Source of the DNA: Taeniopygia guttata
Lineage: Eukaryota > Chordata > Aves > Passeriformes > Estrildidae
Reading direction: 5' to 3'
NCBI RefSeq assembly: GCF_048771995.1
Contig: NC_133043.1
Coordinates: forward strand, 10,124,501-10,188,500
DNA length: 64,000 nt
The notes beneath the pieces are model-generated. The model ran no database searches and was not told the origin of the DNA. It was given only the letters and a program-made list of their open reading frames with translations. Made by a program: the position numbers and the translations under genes. Shown one piece after another: positions 1-11,502 of this stretch. The number at the start of each line of letters is the position of its first letter. Position 1 is the stretch's first letter.

Positions 1-1740
1 ACAAAATCTCCAGATTGCCTTCATCCGGTTGTATATTAAAAAGAGAAATGCTTTTCCTCTCACAACTGGCTTCAATGTCCATGGTACCTGGGAAACCTCA
101 GGAAGTTTTGCAGGGTTGTGTGATTACACACTGAAATGTCCTCTTGACCTAGGCAAATCTCCTGCATTGTCAGCAGCATCCTGAGAAAAGCAAAATTAAT
201 TCTGAAGGACTTCTTTAGGTCTTGGTTGACTGGTGGATACAAGAGGTTATAATTGCTGAGCTGTACTCCTGCTTTTAATAATTATTTCTTTACATATTTT
301 TTAATAGTTTTACTTTGGATTTTCCCATCAGCATCAGTAAAAAATAATACAAAACAAATAAACCCAACAACTTCCAGTTCTTAATATTGAAGAATTGTTC
401 AATGATCTCTCTTCCCAGGGAGAGGGACAATTGAAGGGAAGTGTATGCAAATTCTCTGATGTTAAATTTGAGGACCCAATTATTAATATTATTTATTGGG
501 GTCACTGAATTACCTCAGTAGGGAACTGTGGGAAGGAGAAGCTGGATAAGGTAACTCCCACTCTCTGAGAAGGTGGAACACTTCCCTGTGTCTTCTGATG
601 TATTAATACAATCCACCCTGCCTTGCATAGGAGAATTCCAAATACAGGTGTAATAGAAAAGCAATATAAATGTGTACAGTGACACCACTGATAACACTGC
701 CTGTAAAATTTAAATATACTGAGAATGGCTTTAAATTAACAGCTCTTGGAACTGGACCTTGTAAAACTCACTCATATATGACAATTTTATTAACATTCTT
801 ATTGCACATACAGCACTGGAATTATTCATGTAAAGAACATCTATTGCAGAAAAATGATTTTTTTTTGTGTTTAACAGGTAAGATTACAGTGGTTAAACAC
901 TGTAATTATGATAATCATGGTGAATGGGAAGCTGTGAATCAATTGCTGCCACTACTTTGGATTTTGTTGGAATGCTTTTCCATGAAAGCTGTCAGCAGGA
1001 GAGAGGGAGGGGCTGGAAGGGGGAAGGGGAGATGCACTGGCATTGATGAGGTGCATTTCTCATTAATTCAAGTACACTAACATGGAGACATTGCACATTC
1101 TCAATCTACAAATTGAACAGCCAAGGCAGGTAAACAAATATATAACCCAACAAGGAGCAGGACTAATCCTTTAGGAAGGTCTGGAGTCCCTGTAATGAGC
1201 AGTTATCTTAGGACAAGTTCTTAAATCTCATTTAATTAGGGTATGACCTGGCATATTTCTTTTTAGAAAACATTTGGCTTCTGCTTCTTGAATAAGATTA
1301 TGTGATCCAAAAGTATTCTTAGTTGCTTAGCAATAGTCATACTACCCCTGAAGGCCTGTCCACCCTTGACTAAAGTTTTATGGAAAGAATTGCTCCAGTA
1401 TCAATGGTGTCTTCATCAAATGGAAAGATTTTTTTCACAATATAGATTATTAAGAAAAAGAGGCGATCAATATTTTGGAGACCCACAGTATTCAGGTTTG
1501 AATATCAGTTTATTTAATTAAAAAGGCTTTTTTTATTTCACTTCACACACCAAAAACTTTGTGAGACTTACTGATTGCAGCTTTTACTTTGCAGAAGCAG
1601 CTGGAAAGCTCCTACTTGTAAGGAAACACTTGGTAAAAACTCACATACAACTTCAATAGACTAAAATTCCAAAACCTAGTGAATCTTGTTCTCTCTAGGA
1701 GTGATTTGGGTGGAAAAGGAAGAATGATTTTGTCTGGATT
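1..1740. other. Single-copy AT-rich DNA, no gene seen
   Basis: No recognisable coding exon, RNA gene or transposon. The longest open frame (670-1080, +) begins MCTVTPL, matches nothing I recognise and runs through a poly-T stretch, so it is probably chance. The one notable motif is a combined splice acceptor/donor at about 877, listed separately. Confidence 0.7.
857..884 (+). promoter_or_regulatory. Recursive-splice-site-like motif (candidate)
   Basis: A T-rich tract at 858-873 runs directly into CAG|GTAAGA, with the AG ending at 877 and the GT starting at 878. A polypyrimidine tract plus AG fused to a strong 5' splice site is the hallmark of a ratchet point (zero-length exon), used to remove very long introns in stages. 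It would matter only if this window lies inside a + strand intron, which the sequence does not prove. Such a motif can also occur by chance in 64 kb. Confidence 0.25.
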
Positions 1741-1829
1741 TGGGTGGTGGTTTTTTTTGTTTGTTTGTTTGTGGTTTTTTTGGTTTTTGTTTTTTTTCTT
1801 TTGTGTGTGTGGAGGGGAGTGTGTGTGTA
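1741..1829. repeat. T/G-rich low-complexity tract
   Basis: Runs of T broken by single or paired G, passing into GTGTGTG near the right end. It behaves as a degenerate (TTTG)n/(TG)n simple repeat. Open frames across it on both strands are low-complexity artefacts. Confidence 0.9.
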
Positions 1830-2330
1830 AAAAGATATGCAGCAAAACCACAGAATTTTAATAATTTTTCCCACTCACACAGTGTCAGATGCCAATCTCT
1901 GCCAGGCCATTTGGCAATACAGCTCCTGACTGAGTGGTCAGACAGGGATGCAGGAATACCTGCCTGGATGGCTCTGCTGGCCAAAGCATCTCTAAGGACC
2001 TCATTAGTTCTTTGGAAGGAGGAAACTTTCCATCCTCTCTCTGCTCTCTGTTGGTTGCTTTAATTTCTCTATCTCTCTCTCTTGCACATTTTACTTCCAA
2101 AATGACTAAATTGGGTATTGTGAGATTGTTCCCACCACCACATTATCAACATTTGTAGTACATGGATGTCAAAGAGTGAAGCACTGGTTATCTCTTTGGA
2201 AAATCCAAAGAACTTTAACAGGGCCCATCCTCTGAGAGAGTGGGAGATATTTTTCCCTCTTCTCTTTTCCTGTGGTGCAGTTTTTACATAATAGCCCTAA
2301 TCTTTATTTCTTTGTGGCATATAGCTCTTG

Positions 2331-2430
2331 CCATTAATGGCCATCAGGATTGATTAAATGCCTGAACCTCAATGTGCCTCCCATGAATGGTTATCAGGAT
2401 TGATTAAATGCCTCAGCTTCAATATTTAAT
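2331..2430. repeat. 50-bp tandem duplication, two diverged copies
   Basis: Unit 1 (2331-2380) and unit 2 (2381-2430) both open with CCAT.AATGG and share ATCAGGATTGATTAAATGCC at the same offset. They differ at scattered positions, so the duplication is not recent. No coding or transposon identity is seen. Confidence 0.85.
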
Positions 2431-4692
2431 CAAACTCACCAGCTGTTGATTGCTGTACACTACGAAATCATCAGATTATTCCTTAAATGTGATGCAAGAA
2501 AGATTTTCCTACTGCCCCCAGAATCTCACTGTCTCAAGGGATCTTGTGGGAAGAGTTTTTCATTATGTTTGTAGTATTTGCATATAGATAACAACAATGG
2601 AACCAGCTGAAAGGAAATACTACACTCAGCATTTATATTCACTAACAAAAATAGGGACAAAGAATATCACAGAAAACAATTTAGATGAGATAATACAAGT
2701 TGTTTGCATCAAAAAGAATACTTTAAAAGTTGCTTGTAAATGTACTCTGTATTTTTGGGTTTGTTTTTTAATCCACATGTCAATACCAGGAAATATGACT
2801 GCATTGATTTTTACAGGAATTACTCTACGTAGTTGATGTTACCACATGAATAAATTACTAGGTATTCATTCTTTATTTAGATTCCACTGTGTTACAAATG
2901 AATTCTTAGCTCATAATTTGCACTTTCTGCAAGTACCTTGTGGTTGAATGTCAAAATACATTCAGCAAATCCTCCAGGCTAATTGGTAAACAGGAAAAAC
3001 TAATTGTAGTTTATAGGAACATAATTAGGCTGGAAGGAGAACCATGATCCCTGAGTTAGGGGGAAAATAAATGCCTGCACTGCTCTCCAGCCAAATTGTC
3101 TCTGGAATAACCAGAAGCCTGGGGGATCAGTTGATGCCTAAATGAGTGGGAAACAACAATATCTATTCATATGTCCTGCTTGCTTGCTGCAAACTGGTGA
3201 AGCCTGGGATGGTTTGGCTCATAGGATTTCACCCATTCCACTCACCTAATAGATCCAGAGGGGTTTTATAATAATGCAAAATGAATTCAGGTTTAGTGTT
3301 CTAAAACATGGCACCTCTTAGAATTTGTCTTTATAATATTTATTCTAGGTATTTCATGTTGATTACCTTTTTGTTGATGGATATATCACCTTACTAATGA
3401 TGGTGGTACCACATCAATTAAATTGTATGAATCATTGTAGTACACTTGTTTTGTTTTCCACAGTTAACCTCACAGTTTACTGAGAACTTTTGGGGTATGC
3501 TGGGATATGCACCCACCTAAAGAGAGATAAATAGACTTTTTTTAAAGTTCTGAGAACCTGAAGGGTTGAGTTTGCCAAAGGATACACAGCATCCCTTATT
3601 TCCAGTATGGTTCCTCTCACTCCAGCTGTTTATCCAAGTGTCTCTGTTGAAATATGAAAGTTAAACATTATTAAGATTTTTTCTTCATAAGGTGTTTTGG
3701 AGTATTATTAATTTAGGACTTAGTTTCTCCTCTGAATCTACAGCTTATGGGACATTGCAGCATTGTTATAGCCTGATCTGTTTGTATGTGATAGTTGGAT
3801 CCTTGAAATTCCCAGTCTAGAGTGGTTCCTCACTGTTCTCTTCTCCCAGTTGGGTGTGGAATTGCATTTGTCTCCCATTCTTTCCTTCATCAAGCTTTTC
3901 TTCTCCTTCCTCCCTCATTCTTGGAAAGTATCCTCCCTTTAATGGGGCAGGAAGGCAGCTGCTCCCTGCTTTCAGTGAGCTGCCTTCCCTGTGGGTCTCT
4001 TTAAGTCACGGGTAGAATTTAAGGGCTGAAAGTAAAAACAATAATTTATATTTCCAAAGTTGGAAAGTCCCTGGTGAAACTCCTTCCCTTCTCCTTTCAA
4101 TATTTTTTTTACCAGTCCTGTAAAAGTAGATCTGCATGCCTGGGGACAAAGTGATGCCTTAGCAGCTCCAGAGAAAAGGTGTTTTCACACGCAGTATCCC
4201 ATCCCCACCTGTCCTGTGGGGAGGTGCCAGGACAGAGGGATTCAAGTGGGCTCTGCCTGGAAATGACCCATTTTTCCACTTACATTGCTGTGTTTAATAA
4301 TGTTTCTGCATCCTCATTTAAAATTAGGAACAATGGAAGCATATCCCAAGCTCTGCAAATAATGTCATTTCTCTGAGGGGTGCACAACATGACTAATATG
4401 TGTATATTTTCTTCTAATTGAATCTTGGCTATATGGAGAAATGCACAGATAAATAATTTAAGTTTCTTTTGTTTTCCTCCCTTTCTTCTCACTAATGAGA
4501 GAAGCTACAGAAGGGAAGAGTTCCCTCAGTTAATTGATAATTTTCTAGCTGACAGTCACACCAAAGTCCCTGGTGTGAAATGCAGGGAGAAAAGAATCCT
4601 GAGTGAAAAGCAGAAAAATTACAATAGTAGAAATTAACTGCATTTTGCTGGAAAACTTGGCAGTAGGATTTAGGGTCTCCAGTTTGTGTCTT

Positions 4693-4708
4693 AAAAAAAA
4701 AAAAAAAA
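4693..4708. repeat. Poly-A tract (16 A)
   Basis: Uninterrupted A-run. I see no recognisable processed pseudogene body directly upstream, so it is listed as a homopolymer only. Confidence 0.9.
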
Positions 4709-5055
4709 TCAAGTAATTATGGAGCATCTTGAGTAAAACAACTAGAAAGAAAAAAGGGTGCCAGAAGACTACTTCTGCCAGAGTTTTCCCAGGGAAAGGG
4801 AAAGGAAAATAAACCTGAACCTTCTGGATAAGTCCAGAACCAAATCATCAGATCACACTGCTTTAAATAATCAGCTCAACCTCCCGGCATCTCTAGTGGG
4901 GTAAATATTTTGCCTTTGTGCTCTGTGAGCTGTTGAATTTTTTGATTTTTCCTTGAAACATCATCAGTTTGGAGTTCACCCAGTAAACCAAGAAATATTT
5001 TTCTGAGTGTGTTTGTAGGAGTTCCCAGTTCACACTTAAATTATGGCAAATGGTG

Positions 5056-5073
5056 AAAAAAAAAAAAAAAAAA
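5056..5073. repeat. Poly-A tract (18 A)
   Basis: Uninterrupted A-run in single-copy sequence, with no retrocopy recognised upstream. Confidence 0.9.
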
Positions 5074-6207
5074 GGATTAGACACAGCAAGTTTCATGAGC
5101 ACTGTATGGTTGTGGAGATGTTTTTATTCACACTGCTAAAAATCCCTCTTCCATTCTGAGATCTATTAAATATTTTTCTCTCACTATTTGATATGACTTT
5201 GGATGATGGAGCTTAAAGACAATATAATGCAGCTTGTACTTGTAGGACAGCTGCTTTTATTGAGGTATAAAATGTCCTGACCCCACAGTCTTGAAATTGG
5301 GGCCTTAAACTTAATAATCAGGGGCTGAATTTTCTTTCTTTAGCTGAAATGTCACCTCTAGACCCTCACACAATGGCTTATTGCTATCCTTAAAATTCTA
5401 AAATCTAATATTTCCCTTGCTTTTCCACCACCTTCCCTTTAAATTCACACAAATGGATTGAAATGTTTGAAATTCAGTGCAAATTTTCCCCCCTGGGATT
5501 GCACTGAGTGGTGATATTCAGTTACTGTACCTTGATGTCAGCCTGACTTTGGGGGAATCTGCTCCCTCTCCATGCTCTGAATGCCCAACTCAGCTGTTTC
5601 CAGGAGGATCTGAGGAGGAAATTCTGCCTCTCGTGCATGGCTGCCACTGAGATTTCTCAGGAGATCTATAATACATGATGCAAGTTGCTGCAGTTTTCCC
5701 CCTCTCCTTTCAGTCAATAGCTTTAGTCCTTCTGGCCAGGCTTCTGCAGCACAAATACCCAAAAAAAACCCTGTGTATTAGCACTTTGTAATTGCTAATG
5801 AATGAGTTAGTTTTTAATTTTGTGGTAGAGGGGCTATGATGAAAACACAATTTACATTCCTGTATATAAATGACCAGTTATAATGGGATTTTGACCATTG
5901 GACAAATGTAGTCACACAGATTCAGCCTGCTGTGGTGCAGCTAATTAGAGTCCAGAAACCATAATAAAGTATTTATTGAGTATTCTTTTAGCAAATCACA
6001 GCACTTAAACAGCAGTTCACGCTTGGAAATGACACTGTGTAATTTCATTAATTTAATGAATAAAATCCAGATTATGCCTTGGAAAAGATAGCTCAAATTT
6101 TTCTGAATAGAAATCAAATTTTTTACGCCTCAAGACAGCAAAATTAAATCTGCTTGGTATAGAAGGAGGTGTGGAGGTAACAGGCAGGATTTTGATACAC
6201 TTAAAGA

Positions 6208-6253
6208 CATCAAAATGATCTTAAAGATCCCTTTCAGCCCAAATCATTCTGTA
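6208..6253 (+). mobile_element. CR1 LINE 3'-end scrap
   Basis: The stretch ATCTTAAAGATCCCTTTCAG, then CCCAAATCATTCTGT, matches the last 40 or so bases of avian CR1, where 'aaggtcccttccaacccaa' precedes ATTCTGTG-type end units. CR1 inserts with heavy 5' truncation, so a tail-only copy is typical. It is diverged and therefore old. Confidence 0.7.
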
Positions 6254-6909
6254 GGGTCAGGAATTTTTTCTTTTACTACAGAATCAAATGTGCTGGAAAA
6301 CCAACAAACTGTAAATCATGAGCTATGTGGGACAGCCAGATATACCAGTGCTGTATAATTACAAATCCTGCTCAACAATCAGTATCATAATTAAGAATTT
6401 TAGACAGGAGATATCTCAGGTAAAGGCTTGCAGAGGTTGCACTGAGCTTCTGGGGGAAAAAAGCAGCTTGGAGCAAAGCTGAAGGGAGTGAGTTGTGAAT
6501 TTGCCTTGAAGCTTTTTGTAGAACTCAGAATAGATTTGAGTAAATGTTTGGTAGAATATTTATTTTTAAAGGATATTTAAATATTTGGTTTGCATGCTGA
6601 CAGCTGCTAATTTTTGCACTTCAAGTTTCTTAAAGAAGCCCAAAATAAGGAACTGTTTTTAAAAGCACTGACTAATGTTTTCCTTACATAAAATTTGAAG
6701 ACCTAAATGTTGTTATTAAGTGCCTACAAGCTGACAACTTCAGTAGCTGAAACCGGGGGGTTGTAAAATAAAACAGACATTAAATACTGAGAGGGAGGAG
6801 GAGAGGCTTATTTGGAAAATGCCAAGTCATGTTGCTTCACATTCTGGCCAAATAAATAAATGTTGTCAAAATTTGGTGTGAGCACTTAGCAGGTGTCTGA
6901 TGGAGTGGC

Positions 6910-7285
6910 TGTGATGCCTTTTTTGGGCTTACCTAAAAACAGAGGCCAGACAAAATTAAGAGAATAAAAAGCAGTTATATTTTTTGAAGTGCCTTCAGGT
7001 ACATTTAGAGCACAGGAAGCACCCCCAGGGGTTACACCCAAAAATGGATGACAGAACATGGGTTTTCACACTTTTATAAGTGGGGTCCATTTACATATTG
7101 GGGTTAATCTTTCAGTTACAGCTTCAGGTAATAATTTACCTGAAGTTTGCTCCCCCCAACTTAATTTTGTTTACATTTCTCGGGGCCTGAAGCAGTGAGG
7201 TGTCCTTGATTGCCAGGCCCGGAGAGGAATAGTTCTGACCAAAATGTGAAGAGAGTAACTAATATATGGAGTTTAGAGTTACACA
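6910..7285 (-). mobile_element. Probable solo LTR of an endogenous retrovirus
   Basis: Read on the minus strand the block starts TGTAACTC (or TGTGTAACTC) at 7283-7285 and ends CATCACA at 6910, giving TG...CA ends about 375 bp apart. A TATA box (CTTATAAAAG, complement of 7072-7081) sits mid-element. Downstream, the complement of about 6977-6985 reads AAAAAATAT where an AATAAA polyadenylation signal would be expected, so that signal looks decayed. From memory the sequence resembles a passerine LTR family. I could not find a clean target-site duplication, so the ends are approximate and family and class are unassigned. No internal gag, pol or env is adjacent. Confidence 0.55.
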
Positions 7286-7529
7286 CCGAAGAATTGCAGG
7301 ATTGCAAATATATGAAAAACACAAAAGCTAAAATCCTAAGGCATCAATTGCTGCTTTCAATAGAGGTTTATCTGGACTGACAGGGCTTTCCTTGGCTGCT
7401 GCCTCTGGTCACGGGAGTGTGGCAGCCACAGACTCCCAGGAAGGGTCACACTGGGAAGTTTCCTGATCAAAACTACAAATATAGTTCACCTGCTGTGAAT
7501 CCAGGTGAGCCAGCTCTAGTGGGGGGTGA
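7286..7529. other. Single-copy DNA between LTR and microsatellite
   Basis: No feature recognised. A short open frame from 7417 runs straight into the ATT/AGT array and is an artefact of it. Confidence 0.6.
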
Positions 7530-7542
7530 ATTATTATTATTA

Positions 7543-7612
<70 letters not shown>

Positions 7613-7657
7613 AAGTAGTATATTCTAGATTCTAGATTTATTATTATTATTATTATG

Positions 7658-7693
<36 letters not shown>
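7530..7693. repeat. Compound (ATT)n-(AGT)n-(ATT)n microsatellite
   Basis: Three blocks: ATT units at about 7530-7574, about fifteen AGT units at 7574-7620, then a doubled ATTCTAG (7623-7636) and ATT units to 7693 with one GATT interruption. Translation gives poly-Leu/poly-Val on one strand and poly-Asn on the other. These are shadows of the repeat, not protein. Confidence 0.95.
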
Positions 7694-10183
7694 TTGCCTC
7701 ACAGATTTCGGAAATTTGTTTGAGTAGCAGGGGTGTGGAAGTGAAGAATTCCCTGGCCTGTGGGCCTGGCCCACAGAAACCATGAGATCTGCACTCTCTG
7801 GCTGCCTCCTGACAATTTTTAAGCTCTTCAGGTATCTCATTCAACCCCAAGCTCTGGTCAGCTTTGCATACAGAGGGAGTTCTTGGGTTTAGTTTGAACT
7901 GGTTCTGGTAGAGAGGATACCAAGAGATCTGATGCCTGTGAGTCTTCCTCATCCTTCCCGTGCCCTCCTGAGAGAGAAGGGAGAGAGGCTCCTTAGAGCC
8001 AAAGCAAATGTGGTGAATGGCTCTGACTGAAACCTCCAGCCTGGGGTTTGATGCATGAAACCAGCTCACAAGGGAATATTCTTGTCTGTGATGGAAGAGG
8101 CAACCAAGTGTTGCACTTGTTCTTTCACACCTACACTCCTGTTTCTGCCAAGATATGTTTCCTTCGTTTGTGCCCTTATTTAGCATGCTGTCCACCTACT
8201 ATCTGCATTTCCATTATGTATTTTAAATGAGCAATAAAATAACCATTTACATAACGAATACACTTATATTGATTTATATAACTTAGAGATGGTGCTTAAT
8301 TATGACTTGTTTATAATTAGGACTCTTGCTATGCCAGCTAGCTTTTATGTTATTTATAAAACGTCAGGAACATAGGAAAACCATGAGTATTTGAGTGTGA
8401 AAATAATATTTGATATTTTTTAACCCTTTCATGCCCATTTCCATTTATCTTGGGGCTCAGGAGGCTGTGACAGAGGAGGTTCAGGTTGGACACCAGCGGA
8501 TTGAATTTGATCGCTAAATAAAAACTATTTTTGATTTTTAATTTGGCTGGATCAATCCTTACTTGTAACAAAAGCATTCCCAGAGTTTGTTTGTTTTAAA
8601 ATGTGACTCTCCCAGAGGCAGATCTGGTTTTTAATTGGCTTATTAACATGGTTATTCTCAGAGCTAGCTAGCAATTGTTTTTGCTAGGTACAGACGAAGT
8701 TCTCAGCAGCTAGTCTCAGAAAAAAAGCACTTCTGTGGGTGGCTCCAATGCAAAACCAGCACACAACCTTAAAGACTCTATGAATATTTCGGGTATTTTG
8801 GATTTGTTTTGTTTTATTTGGTCTGAATAAAAAAGCAATACAATTTTTTCTGCACTTTGTCACTTCAAAAACTTAAGATTGAAGGCTTAAGGCTTGGAAC
8901 ATGTGTTCCAAAGAGATTTGGGCATCCAAGTATCTTCAAGTTATTTTGACAATCCAGTTCATTTATTTTATCACACCACTGATTGTCATCTTAAAAAGCT
9001 GGTTCTGCTAAATACCAGAAAAGATGTTGGTGGTCTCATACTGGGAGTCTGAGATGTGCTGAGCTCCCCTGCTCTCCCTTTGGCTGGTGGTGAAGAGGTC
9101 CCTGTGAAGGACAATTCATGGAAAGTTGAGTTTGACCATTTTTGGAAAGCTCATAAGCACAATGAGCAATAAAGCACACCTTCAGGAGTTGTTTTCAATG
9201 AAAAATTACACTTTTTAAAACTGGGAGGCAGCAACTTTGCACTGAAAAGGTGAATTCAGTTTGCTTTGTCATGTGAGATTCCTTCCCTTGGGGAAAATGG
9301 CAATTCAGAAAACATATTTTGGAATTAATTGTGATCTTGCTCTGTAACTCCTCTAAAGTTTAATAAAGCAGGCTGGTCCCTCGAGGGTTCCTTTGGGAAA
9401 ACTAATACACTAAAATATGTAATGTCTGTGAATTCACTTAAAAAACTCTGTTCCTGCAAAGACAAACTCGGGGAGACACAGCTTGGAGGCCACCCACCCA
9501 TCTGGAGAGCATGTTTCAGAATGGAGACGGAAACACTTGGAAAGGTCTGCTCTCTGCAGTGATTTCAGGTTAAAAATAATTAATGCTGCATAATCATGGA
9601 GGATTTTTAGATCATCTTATAGAATGGTCAATAGGCCTCCCTGTTTTAATAATCTCAAAAAATAGCAGATATGTATTTATGAATCAGGGCAGGATGAAAC
9701 AACTGAAGCAATGGATTCCTCTAATTCCTAAAGAATTTTTCTTTACTTTTAATTCCAAGTAATTAATTGGCTTTTGGATTATCCCACTTAGTTTTCTGCT
9801 CCAATGCAAAGCTGTATTTCAGAAGAGTCTGGGCTCCTCATATGGTACAGACTATCCATTATACAGACCTTCCATTATGTAATGTTTAGCTTATCTGTTA
9901 TAGCAACATAAATGCTTTTCTAATTTTGGGCTTTTTTTTTTTATTAGAACATGGTTTACTTTATTTATTTTTTAATTATTGTTAATTTTCTACTAGGATG
10001 ACTTCAGACTGTCCTTTATTTATCAATTGATTGCTTTCAACAATATTCCTTCTTGAAAAACATACACTTTTTTCTTTCTTTCTTGTTTGTTTTTTTTTTA
10101 AACCATATTAATGAAATAGAAGAAGAAAACAGAAAAATGAAAGGAAAATTTTGTTTTGTTTTGTTTTTCATTCTACTTTGAAG
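7694..10183. other. Single-copy DNA; one 168-codon open frame of doubtful meaning
   Basis: A minus-strand frame covers 7689-8195 (168 codons from ATG) and stops inside the ATT array. Its product (for example ...PEELKNCQEAAREC...) matches no family I recognise, has no obvious signal peptide or domain, and lacks flanking evidence of a promoter or exon structure. Its length is near the chance maximum for this window. The remainder, including 8577-10036, shows no feature. Confidence 0.55.
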
Positions 10184-10315
10184 CCCAGAATCAGAGAAGT
10201 GTTGTAAGGGACCTCTGGAGATCTCTATCAAACCTCCTACTCCAAGCAGGACTTCCAGGTCAGCCAGGGTTTTATCTAACAAGCCTTGTATTCCTGGAAG
10301 GGTGGAAGACATTCA
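10184..10315 (-). mobile_element. CR1 LINE 3' fragment
   Basis: On the + strand the block opens CCCAGAATCAGAGAAG, followed by GGGACCTCTGGAGATCTCTA, then AACCTCCTACTCCAAGCAGG. This is the complement of the CR1 3' region (AATCA-type end units, then 'aagggacctctggagatcatctagtccaacc'). About 130 bp remain. Divergence is marked, so this is an old copy. The right edge is approximate. Confidence 0.75.
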
Positions 10316-10926
10316 TAGCTGACATCTTAAGGCTCTGAACATATCATATTATCTATATTTAGATGTCTAGTTCAGTTCTTTTTCGAGTATATAAATCCTA
10401 GTTGCTGCTTCTCTGCTATTTCTACATAGAACTTGTTCAAACTCATTCACAGGAAAAATGAAAGACTGAAAAGAAATGTTATTTATCAGCTCCTAGAGAA
10501 GGTTAGATTCCTGAATGCTGCAGCAGAAGGACATTTTTAATCTGTTCTTGAAGTGGAAAGAAGGATTCCTTCAGTGTTAACTGAAAATCTGTATTTTGTT
10601 TTTAAGGCCTAAATTTGAATTTAAATTCAATAGAAATCAACTTCCTTCTCTGCATAAACACGCTCTAGAGAATTATGACCAAAATCCACAGCTAAGATAT
10701 GCCTAATTTGGCAGCTTATTTATTGCTTTATTGATTAACAGTCAGGCAACAGCAGCAGTAGTGAAACACTCCCTTCAGTTTTCCATCTCTTTACTCCTGT
10801 TTTTCTCTCTGTGGATTACCCTGTGTGTAATCAGTAGAAAATGTCAATTGTTCTGATACCTGGTGTCTCAAGGAATGGAATCAAGATTTTAGGCTACTTA
10901 ACTGTACTTCCAATTTACCTTTTCTA

Positions 10927-10962
10927 TAACAACAACAACAACAACAACAACAAAAACAACAA
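10927..10962. repeat. (AAC)n microsatellite
   Basis: About eleven AAC units with one AAA interruption near the end. The poly-Asn frame across it is an artefact. Confidence 0.95.
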
Positions 10963-11439
10963 AGAGAAAAAAATTCTTACTGTTTTGGTTTATTTGAAAG
11001 ATTTTTTTATTGTTATTATTCATACAAAATGTCAAGTGGATGATACTTCAAAGAATAAAAGCATGAAAACAAACTGCTAGTAAAGTGCTATTTTGAACAG
11101 ACTGTGAAGTTCTGAGTTGGTGCACTACATTGCAGGTATTGGTTGGAGTCAGAATATGTAAGGATTTGTGTAGGATATGTTCTCCATAGGAAAGAATTTG
11201 CAAGAACAAAAGAGAGCATTTGATTAAAGCTAATCACACTCTGCCTTGCATCCAGCAGTCCAGAAAGAGAATTTCAGGTAAGTGAAAGTGAGAAAGACAA
11301 AAAGCAGCTCTTGTGAGATGTTTGTAAAAAAAGTGGGAGCAGAACAGATTGGGCATGTGAGGTGGAATTGTCATTTTTGGTCTTTTCTCTGTAGACCCAT
11401 AATGCAACAAATTATATCTGGATATCACATTTGTATACT

Positions 11440-11502
11440 TATATATGTGTGTGTATACATACATACATACATACATACATATACATATATATATATATAT
11501 AT
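11440..11502. repeat. (ACAT)n/(AT)n microsatellite
   Basis: A GT-rich lead-in passes into about seven ACAT units and then (AT)n. It accounts for the Tyr/Ile/His-rich frames on both strands. Confidence 0.95.

Larger units (their letters stand above)
1830..6207. other. Single-copy AT-rich DNA, no gene seen
   Basis: About 4.4 kb with no recognisable exon or transposon. It contains a 50-bp tandem duplication and two A-runs, listed separately. All open frames are under 85 codons and resemble nothing I know. Confidence 0.7.

Noticed and set aside
11274..11284. TTTCAGGTAAGTG considered as a recursive splice site
   Set aside because: Good donor sequence, but the upstream stretch is purine-rich (AGAAAGAGAA), which is unsuitable for a 3' splice site.
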